Part shown: piece after piece, positions 17,499-22,583 of the stretch | Layout of the letters: each line of letters begins with the position of its first letter | Numbering within the stretch: the first letter of the stretch is position 1 | NCBI GenBank assembly: GCA_012270595.1 | Contig: JAAXIA010000205.1 | Span: 1-22,583, forward strand | Direction of reading: 5' to 3' | DNA length: 22,583 nt | Source of the DNA: Rhodanobacteraceae bacterium | Lineage (GTDB): Bacteria; Pseudomonadota; Gammaproteobacteria; Xanthomonadales; Rhodanobacteraceae | Position numbers and translations under genes: made by a program | Notes under the pieces: generated by a model | Database searches by the model: none | What the model saw: only the letters and a program-made list of their open reading frames with translations | What the model was told of the DNA's origin: nothing

Positions 17499-17585
17499 GC
17501 CCAGATGGCGGAATTGGTAGACGCACTAGCTTCAGGTGCTAGCGGGGGCAACTCCGTGGAGGTTCGAGTCCTCTTCTGGGCACCA
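17499..17585 (+). tRNA. tRNA-Leu (anticodon CAG)
   Basis: The sequence folds as a class II tRNA. The 7-bp acceptor stem pairs GCCCAGA (17499-17505) with TCTGGGC (17575-17581), followed by discriminator A and an encoded CCA (17583-17585). A GGTAG D-loop is followed by anticodon stem CTAGC/GCTAG around the loop TTCAGGT, giving anticodon CAG at 17533-17535, which reads the Leu codon CUG. A long variable arm (CGGGGGCAACTCCGTG) and the T-loop GGTTCGAGTCC complete it. A strong terminator follows 7 nt later, so it is a single-gene transcription unit, divergent from rnr. Confidence 0.97.
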
Positions 17586-17592
17586 CATTGTA

Positions 17593-17633
17593 GACGAAGG
17601 CCGCTGCTCAAAGCGGCCTTCGTCGTTTTCTTT
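17593..17633 (+). terminator. Strong intrinsic terminator after tRNA-Leu
   Basis: A perfect 13-bp stem pairs GACGAAGGCCGCT (17593-17605) with AGCGGCCTTCGTC (17612-17624) around a 6-nt loop. It is followed by GTTTTCTTT (17625-17633). Its place 7 nt after the tRNA CCA end leaves little doubt about its role. Confidence 0.9.
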
Positions 17634-17715
17634 AGGCAACATATCTGCCATACATAGCCACAGACAGAATACAACCCATTGATTCCAGCTCTTTGCTACG
17701 TTAACGTTACAAATT

Positions 17716-17973
17716 ATGACCGACCCCACCTCTTCCCTCGCCAGCACAGCGAAAACTGAAGACTTCGAGCATTGGTTAAATGAACTCGAACAATTAGTTG
17801 CAAAGATGGAAGATGGCGAACTGAGTCTGGATGCATCGCTCGCTTCCTTTGAGCGCGGTATCAATCTGTATCGACAATGCCAGCAGGCACTGGATGAAGC
17901 CGAGCTGCGCGTACGCCTGCTGCTTGATCCGGATTCTCCCGACCGTGCCGAAGCATTTAAACCCGACCCTTGA
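17716..17973 (+). CDS. xseB: Exodeoxyribonuclease VII small subunit
   Basis: XseB binds XseA to form exonuclease VII, which degrades single-stranded DNA from both ends into oligonucleotides. The 85-residue protein has the family core [32 protein letters not shown] (18-49), then [22 protein letters not shown], a helical hairpin. The ATG at 17716 gives the expected length; no clear ribosome binding site precedes it, and a short palindrome ACGTTAACGT lies just upstream. The gene follows the tRNA terminator by 82 bp. It overlaps the next gene, ispA, by 29 nt, a pairing common in proteobacteria. The large-subunit gene xseA is not in the window. Confidence 0.95.
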   Translation: MTDPTSSLASTAKTEDFEHWLNELEQLVAKMEDGELSLDASLASFERGINLYRQCQQALDEAELRVRLLLDPDSPDRAEAFKPDP

Positions 17974-18847
17974 ACTCAGCTCAACGCTAAAAATCCTGGC
18001 TGCGCGCGCCACACAAGCGCTTGAATATGTGCTGCCCATCGAAACCCAAGTGTCGCACGCACTTGAAACCGCTATGCGCTATGCCGTCCTCGGGGGCGGT
18101 AAACGGCTACGCCCACTACTTGTTTATGCTGCCGCTCACGCCCTGGGCTACGACAATCCAAAGCTAGATGCCCCAGCCTGCACGGTGGAACTGATTCACG
18201 CCTATTCACTCGTCCATGACGACCTTCCAGCCATGGACGACGCCGATCTGCGCCGCGGACATCCCAGTTGCCACAAGGCATTTGGGGAAGCTATCGCTAT
18301 CCTGGCCGGCGATGCACTACAAACACTGGCTTTCCAGATCCTCGCCAAGGCCGAGTTCAAACCCACATGCATCGTCGCCATGCTGCGCGTACTCGCCACT
18401 GCCTGCGGGACGAAAGGGATGGTCGGGGGACAGGCACTAGATCTGACCGCAGCTGGAAAGAATTTGAACCTGGGCAACCTGGAGCTGCTACACGCCCACA
18501 AGACTGGTGCACTGATCCGTGCCGCCGTCCGCCTGGGTGCACTGACCAGCGATGCGGATAACCACGCACTGGCGGCACTTGACCACTATGCCGCCGCCGT
18601 GGGTCTGGCCTTTCAGGTGCGAGATGACCTGCTTGACGTGGAGGGTTCATCCAGCCTGACTGGCAAAACAGCAGGTAAGGATGTCGCTTCCAATAAACCC
18701 ACTTTCCCTTCCGTTATAGGCATGGATGCATCACGCCAACGCCTGGTCGAAGAGGTGGATAACGCCCTGGATGCACTTACGCCCTTCGGGAAGCGCGGAG
18801 CACTGCTAGCTGAGCTGGCCCGCTACGCTACGCAACGCGACTACTAA
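17945..18847 (+). CDS. ispA: Farnesyl diphosphate synthase (geranyltranstransferase)
   Basis: IspA joins isopentenyl diphosphate to dimethylallyl and geranyl diphosphate to form C15 farnesyl diphosphate, feeding undecaprenyl and quinone synthesis. Motifs (numbering from the GTG): GGKRLRP (51-57), first Asp-rich motif DDLPAMDD (92-99) with the 4-residue insert of the bacterial type, GGQALD (161-166), KTGALI (186-191) and second Asp-rich motif DDLLD (227-231). The frame is open further upstream inside xseB, but the GTG at 17945 gives 300 residues, matching the E. coli enzyme, so I chose it. No strong ribosome binding site is seen; translation may be coupled to xseB. No dxs gene follows, unlike the xseB-ispA-dxs order of many relatives. 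Confidence 0.94.
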   Translation: MPKHLNPTLELSSTLKILAARATQALEYVLPIETQVSHALETAMRYAVLGGGKRLRPLLVYAAAHALGYDNPKLDAPACTVELIHAYSLVHDDLPAMDDADLRRGHPSCHKAFGEAIAILAGDALQTLAFQILAKAEFKPTCIVAMLRVLATACGTKGMVGGQALDLTAAGKNLNLGNLELLHAHKTGALIRAAVRLGALTSDADNHALAALDHYAAAVGLAFQVRDDLLDVEGSSSLTGKTAGKDVASNKPTFPSVIGMDASRQRLVEEVDNALDALTPFGKRGALLAELARYATQRDY

Positions 18848-19000
18848 AAACTGTCTTGTACCACCATCGACACAAACGCTTAATCACTTACCTGACAAGA
18901 GACGAATAACGGTAACGCTCAAGCTTTGACAAGCAGGCATCAAGTAAACACAGCAGAACGGGCATGGCAGCACAGGGGGAACAACACCGGCAACATTCTT
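18848..19000. other. Convergent spacer between ispA and pmbA
   Basis: This is 153 bp between converging genes. I see no clear intrinsic terminator for either gene and no coding frame. Confidence 0.4.
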
Positions 19001-20368
19001 TTAGTGACCGGCTACGGTCATGCTCTCCAGAAGCAAAGAGCCGGTGAGAATAGATGAACGTCGGTCTATATCGGTGCCCACTGCTGCGATACCGGCAAAC
19101 ATATCACGCAGATTCGCGGCAATGGTAACGCCTTCAACCGGGTAAGCTATGCTGCCGTTTTCCACCCAGAAACCACTCGCACCACGCGAATAATCACCAG
19201 TAATCAGGTTCACCCCCTGCCCCATCACCTCAGTAACGAGCAGGCCAGTACCGAGATGGTGCAACATGGTCTGAAAATCACAACTCCCCCCCCCTGCCAT
19301 GCCCGGTTCCACCACAAGATTGTGGATACCGCCGGCATTACCAGTGGAAGACAAGCCCAATTTACGCGCCGAATAACTACCCAATACGTAACGCGCCAAC
19401 ACCCCATCTTCAATCAGTGCACTATCCTTTGTGGCCACACCCTCAGCGTCGAAATTTGCTGACCCCTTGCCGCGAGTCAAATGTGGACGCTCGTTAATAC
19501 ACATCCAGGCTGGCATCACCGCTTTGCCAGCATGATCCAGCAAAAAGCTGGCGCGTCGATATAAGGCACCACCACTCACCGCCTGCACCAAGTGCCCTAT
19601 CAGTCCACGTGCAAGCTCCGGCACAAACAGTACCGGACATTCACGGGTAGATAAACTGCACGCCCCGACACGCGCCAAGGTACGTTCAGCTGCCTTGTCA
19701 CCCAGTGCCTGTGCGCTCATCAAATCCTCTACCGCACGGGCGCAGTCATACCAGTAACTACGCTGCATCGCCTGACCTTCACCCGCAATCAGTGACAGCG
19801 ACAGTGCATGCTGGGTAACGCATTCGCTACCGATAAAACCGTGCGAGTTGGCATAGACTGCCAGACTTTTCCCTAGTTGTACGTTGGCACCATCGGAGCG
19901 GGTGATACCGGCATGAGCGCGCCCGGCACCCTCGACCTGCTGCCCCAGCTCAATGACAGCAGCCGGCTCAATCTCCCAGGGATGCCATAGATCCAGATCG
20001 GGAAACATCGTGGCCATGCGCTGCGCATCAGCAAGACCGGCAGCAGCATCTTCCTCAGTAAAACGGGCGATAGCGCAAGCTTGCTCCAGAGTGGCCTGAA
20101 TCGATTCCGGATTCAGATCGGCCGTGCTGGCAGAACCTTTGCGCTGACCAAAATACACTGTCAGATCAAAACTGCGGTCACAGGTGTGCTCTACCGTCTC
20201 AACGTCGCCCAAACGCACGTTCACGCTAAGTCCGGTATCCATGCTGGCGCCAACTTCGGCCTGACTGGCACCAGCAGCACGGGCGCGGACGACGACATTC
20301 TCAGCCAGCTCAAATAGGCGATCAAGTTCAATCTGTTCACGACCAACCGGAAGGGAAGATAGAGACAT
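19001..20368 (-). CDS. pmbA: Metalloprotease TldE/PmbA
   Basis: PmbA (TldE) is the non-metal-binding partner of TldD. The TldD/E heterodimer degrades small unfolded peptides, matures microcin B17 in E. coli and acts on the antitoxin CcdA. From the ATG at 20368 the protein is 455 residues, near the family norm of 450. Typical segments are AGASQAEVGAS, VRLGDVETVEHTCDRSFDLTVYFGQRKGSASTAD (split here as the N-terminal domain), SQALGDKAAERTLAR-type helix, and C-terminal TGNAGGIHNLVVEPG and GDYSRGASGFWVENG, which match the family. There is no HExxxH motif, as expected. AGGAAA lies about 8-10 nt upstream of this ATG; longer in-frame starts (to 20416) lack support. A run of nine G (coding strand) falls inside the gene. 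It follows tldD on the same strand after a 461-bp gap. Confidence 0.95.
   Translation of the reverse strand: MSLSSLPVGREQIELDRLFELAENVVVRARAAGASQAEVGASMDTGLSVNVRLGDVETVEHTCDRSFDLTVYFGQRKGSASTADLNPESIQATLEQACAIARFTEEDAAAGLADAQRMATMFPDLDLWHPWEIEPAAVIELGQQVEGAGRAHAGITRSDGANVQLGKSLAVYANSHGFIGSECVTQHALSLSLIAGEGQAMQRSYWYDCARAVEDLMSAQALGDKAAERTLARVGACSLSTRECPVLFVPELARGLIGHLVQAVSGGALYRRASFLLDHAGKAVMPAWMCINERPHLTRGKGSANFDAEGVATKDSALIEDGVLARYVLGSYSARKLGLSSTGNAGGIHNLVVEPGMAGGGSCDFQTMLHHLGTGLLVTEVMGQGVNLITGDYSRGASGFWVENGSIAYPVEGVTIAANLRDMFAGIAAVGTDIDRRSSILTGSLLLESMTVAGH
19286..19294 (-). repeat. G9 homopolymer tract inside pmbA
   Basis: Nine consecutive C on the plus strand give GGG GGG GGG in pmbA, within the residues MAGGGSCDF. 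The reading frame is intact at nine. Such a tract can slip during replication or sequencing. Confidence 0.9.
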
Positions 20369-20829
20369 ACTCAAAGTTTCCTGGAATGTAGAACTTAAGT
20401 AAACCGGGTCACCCAAGCCTGCACATATGGGGGCATCATCACCACTTACAAAGAGCCAGTGCCCACCTTCTCGAATTATTGCAGATCAGGCATTGTGGCG
20501 CAGGTTCAAGGCTAAGCCAAAAGGAGTGTTTCGCTCCTTACTCATGGCTAGAGGGCTTAATTCGTAGGCTATTTGCGATAAGTTCATGAGATGCTCCGTT
20601 TTAGCGCACCACAACTGGAATCATGCTCCCTGCTTAGCGGCATGCCACGCCGACAACCACGTACTGGCACAGGGAAGTTAAGTGCGTCACTGCCTGCCTT
20701 CCCAAGGCTCATCATAAAAAGGGCGCATAAGGTGCATAAGGAAAACACCGTCACTGCGCAAATTAAGCTTCCTTTCTGGTTAGCTGACGGCAACTGCCTG
20801 TTATTGACAAGCAAGCGCCGTGATAGTCT
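20369..20829. other. Gap between tldD and pmbA without a supported gene
   Basis: This is 461 bp between two genes on the same strand. A 76-codon minus-strand frame (20814-20584) contains a hydrophobic stretch, but it starts with TTG, has no ribosome binding site and an unlike-protein tail. A plus-strand frame runs into the end of tldD and is not credible. I see no remnant of yjgA, which sits beside pmbA in many gammaproteobacteria. The region should contain the pmbA promoter, but no strong -35/-10 pair was found. Confidence 0.4.
20517..20539 (-). terminator. Weak terminator-like hairpin downstream of tldD
   Basis: On the minus strand AAGGAGCG (20539-20532) pairs with CACTCCTT (20528-20521), including one G-T pair, around an AAA loop. 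The stem runs into TTTTGG. The T run is short, so termination would be modest. It lies about 290 bp after the tldD stop. Confidence 0.3.
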
Positions 20830-22269
20830 CTATCCCGCTGTGCCCCCCACGGTGATGGCATCAATCCGTAGCGTCGGCTGCCCCACACCCACCGGCACGC
20901 TCTGACCATCCTTGCCGCAGACGCCCACACCATCATCCAGTTTCAGGTCATTACCTATCATGGAAACGCGGGTGAGTACCTCAGGACCCGAGCCGATCAG
21001 GGTGGCCCCTTTTACCGGACTGGTGATCCGGCCATTTTCAATCAGGTAGGCTTCGCTGGCGGAAAAGGTAAACTGGCCATTGGTGATGTCAATCTGACCA
21101 CCACCAAAGTTGGGCGCGTAAAGTCCTTTTTTTACCGAAGCGATGATTTCTTCTGGTCCATGGGCACCGGCAAGCATATAGGTGTTGGTCATGCGTGGTA
21201 GCGGTAACTGCGCGAAAGACTCGCGCCGCCCATTACCGGTGGGTGCCATACCCATCAACCTGGCGTTAAGTTTATCCTGCATATAGCCAACAAGAATGCC
21301 ATCTTCAATCAAGGTAGTGCACTGAGTCGGTGTGCCTTCATCATCTACATTGAGTGACCCACGGCGCCCCTCAAGCGTGCCGTCATCAACCACCGTAATA
21401 CCCGCCGCGGCGACGCGCTGTCCAATACAGTTAGCGAAGGCGGAGCTGCCCTTGCGGTTGAAGTCACCTTCCAGACCGTGACCAACCGCTTCGTGCAGCA
21501 GCACACCAGGCCAACCGGGGCCAAGCACCACTGGCATCTGACCGGCTGGAGCATCAATCGCGTCGAGATTCACCAGCGCCTGGCGCACGGCATCTTCGGC
21601 GAAAGTACGCGCACGGCCATCGTCGATCAACTCGCGATAACCATGGCGCCCGCCGCCACCGGCATAGCCCTGTTCACGGCGACCATGAGCCTCTGCGATA
21701 ACTTGCACGGACAGGCGTACCAGTGGCCTCACATCAGCCACCAGCGTGCCGTCGGAGGCAGCTACCAGTACGGTATCGAGCGTGGCGGTCAAACTCACCA
21801 TAACCTGACTTACTCGCGGATCACGCGAACGCGCCCAGGCATCGACCTCGCGTAGCAATGCAATCTTGTCAGCATTAGGCAAACTTTCTACCGGGTCAAT
21901 GGCTGGATAGAGTCTATGGGAGCCATGCGATACCAACGCACGGGCATGACCATGACCGGTCTGCGCAATAGCGCGGGCAGCCCTCGAAGCATCAAGCAAT
22001 CTTGGTAAAACGATCTCGTCGGAGTAGGCAAAACCCGTTTTCTCACCGCTGATGACACGCACGCCAACACCCTGCTCGATGGTGTGACGCCCCGCTTTAA
22101 CCAGACCCTCTTCCAGTATCCATGACTCACTGCGCGCATGCTGAAAATAAAGATCAGCAGCGTCGATCGACGGCCCCATCAACTGAACAAGTACCCGATC
22201 AAGATCTCGGGTACCAAGGCCGCCGGGAGCAAGGAGGCGATTTTCAGCCTGACTAATGAGAGGGTCCAT
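20830..22269 (-). CDS. tldD: Metalloprotease TldD
   Basis: TldD is the catalytic, zinc-binding subunit of the TldD/E protease, a cytoplasmic barrel into which extended peptides are threaded. The 479-residue protein is the normal length. The HExxxH site [18 protein letters not shown] has His259, Glu260 and His264; Cys451 (GVCGKDGQ) occupies the place of the third zinc ligand in the family. Other family segments are [22 protein letters not shown] (80-101), [21 protein letters not shown] and [25 protein letters not shown]. The ATG at 22269 is the likely start, with only a weak AAAAGCG upstream. Its leader contains a hairpin followed by a T-rich run, and a second, stronger hairpin lies further upstream. 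pmbA follows after 461 bp. Confidence 0.97.
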   Translation of the reverse strand: MDPLISQAENRLLAPGGLGTRDLDRVLVQLMGPSIDAADLYFQHARSESWILEEGLVKAGRHTIEQGVGVRVISGEKTGFAYSDEIVLPRLLDASRAARAIAQTGHGHARALVSHGSHRLYPAIDPVESLPNADKIALLREVDAWARSRDPRVSQVMVSLTATLDTVLVAASDGTLVADVRPLVRLSVQVIAEAHGRREQGYAGGGGRHGYRELIDDGRARTFAEDAVRQALVNLDAIDAPAGQMPVVLGPGWPGVLLHEAVGHGLEGDFNRKGSSAFANCIGQRVAAAGITVVDDGTLEGRRGSLNVDDEGTPTQCTTLIEDGILVGYMQDKLNARLMGMAPTGNGRRESFAQLPLPRMTNTYMLAGAHGPEEIIASVKKGLYAPNFGGGQIDITNGQFTFSASEAYLIENGRITSPVKGATLIGSGPEVLTRVSMIGNDLKLDDGVGVCGKDGQSVPVGVGQPTLRIDAITVGGTAG

Positions 22270-22285
22270 AACGCTTTTTACCAGT

Positions 22286-22318
22286 CCAAAGAAAGAGAAA
22301 AGCGGGAAACCCTCCCGC
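22286..22318 (-). terminator. Terminator-like hairpin in the tldD leader
   Basis: Read on the minus strand, GCGGGA (22318-22313) pairs with TCCCGC (22307-22302) around a 5-nt loop (GGGTT). It is followed by TTTTCTCTTTCTTT. It ends only about 17 bp before the tldD ATG. It could be an attenuator, or the last terminator of the upstream gene. Confidence 0.4.
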
Positions 22319-22343
22319 GAACATCCAAGACCAACATACGTGT

Positions 22344-22380
22344 GGGCGAAAAGCCAGTCTTAAAGACTGGCTTTTCGCCC
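22344..22380. terminator. Perfect 17-bp hairpin, likely bidirectional terminator
   Basis: The arms 22344-22360 and 22364-22380 are perfectly complementary with a 3-nt loop (TAA). The core AAAAGCCAGTCT-TAA-AGACTGGCTTTT carries its own T run on both strands, flanked by GGGCG/CGCCC. It lies between the partial outer-membrane gene (stop near 22548) and tldD, both on the minus strand, so it probably ends the transcript coming from the right. Confidence 0.65.
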
Positions 22381-22474
22381 CTGGGTATTTAAAAAACCAT
22401 TTTGCAGGTATATATCTTCCCCCCTGCCCATGGGTTTCATCAAGCGCGCTGCGCGATAGCACCAAAATCGATAG

Positions 22475-22532
22475 CCTGAATCATCGCCTGATTCGGGTTT
22501 GTCGGGGGATAGGCCAGTACTCCCCCGACAAA
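22475..22532. repeat. Two adjacent inverted repeats after the partial outer-membrane gene
   Basis: CCTGAATCA (22475-22483) pairs with TGATTCGGG (22489-22497), with one G-T pair and a 5-nt loop. Directly beside it TTTGTCGGGGGA (22498-22509) pairs perfectly with TCCCCCGACAAA (22521-22532) across 11 nt. They lie 15-75 bp after the stop of the gene at the right edge. They may form its 3' stem-loops; neither has a long T tail. Confidence 0.55.
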
Positions 22533-22547
22533 AGCGCCGGCCAACGC

Positions 22548-22583
22548 TTACCAGGCGTAGCGGAAGGCAATAAAACGGCGGGC
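22548..22583 (-). CDS. C-terminal end of a probable outer-membrane beta-barrel protein (partial)
   Basis: Only the last 11 codons and the TAA stop lie in the window; they read ARRFIAFRYAW. The alternating pattern, with aromatic or hydrophobic residues at -1 (Trp), -3 (Tyr), -5 (Phe) and -7 (Ile), is the usual C-terminal signature of outer-membrane barrels recognised by the BAM machinery, such as TonB-dependent receptors or porins. The good hairpins downstream support a true gene end. The exact family cannot be told from this fragment. Confidence 0.5.
   Translation of the reverse strand, partial: ARRFIAFRYAW

Noticed and set aside
20584..20814. 76-codon minus-strand frame between tldD and pmbA with a hydrophobic stretch, possibly a secreted or RiPP-like precursor for TldD/E
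   Set aside because: It starts with TTG, has no ribosome binding site, and the composition after the hydrophobic stretch does not look like a mature protein or core peptide. Not enough to call a gene.

Overview
The window reads as bacterial chromosome with ordinary housekeeping content. By eye G+C is in the mid-50s percent, and genes are dense on both strands. The best taxonomic guess is a gammaproteobacterium near the Xanthomonadales (Lysobacterales). This rests on the short RpoD N-terminus, the PdxJ subtype that opens with VNLNKIAVLRNARG instead of the VN-DH-AT form, and the overall character of RNase R and the envelope enzymes. GltB looks rather betaproteobacterial, so the placement is an inference from memory and not a firm call.

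Left part (1-6705). The 5' end of rpoD and a D-aminoacyl-tRNA deacylase gene (dtd) lie on the minus strand. A lipid A-type acyltransferase is divergent from dtd on the plus strand. A minus-strand run then follows in transcription order: a phosphopantetheinyl transferase of the Sfp/EntD type, pdxJ, a CDP-glycerol glycerophosphotransferase-family protein, and a large ArnT/PMT-like GT-C glycosyltransferase that converges on the acyltransferase. The acyltransferase, the CDP-glycerol-type enzyme and the GT-C protein together suggest cell-surface glycolipid or polysaccharide modification.

Middle part (6706-14123). An AT-rich gap of about 0.9 kb holds several inverted repeats, a terminator-like hairpin with two A8/T8 tracts, and a GC-rich structured block with no recognised gene. 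It leads into gltB-gltD, the two subunits of NADPH glutamate synthase. Downstream of gltD is a 381-bp stretch without a convincing gene.

Right part (14124-22583). rnr-rlmB form a minus-strand pair with a 4-nt ATGA overlap. A tRNA-Leu(CAG) gene with an encoded CCA end and a strong terminator diverges from rnr. The xseB-ispA pair follows on the plus strand with a 29-nt overlap. tldD and pmbA (tldE), the two halves of the TldD/E metalloprotease, lie on the minus strand separated by a 461-bp gap. At the right edge is the last part of a gene whose C-terminus has the alternating, aromatic-terminated pattern of an outer-membrane beta-barrel. Two strong hairpins sit between it and tldD.

I found no mobile element, CRISPR array, phage, or clearly new multi-gene system. 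The items most worth a second look are: the unexplained structured region upstream of gltB with its orphan minus-strand terminator; the near-leaderless rnr promoter; the tandem hairpins in the tldD leader; the G9 tract inside pmbA; and the GT-C protein that lacks the usual acidic motif in its first loop.
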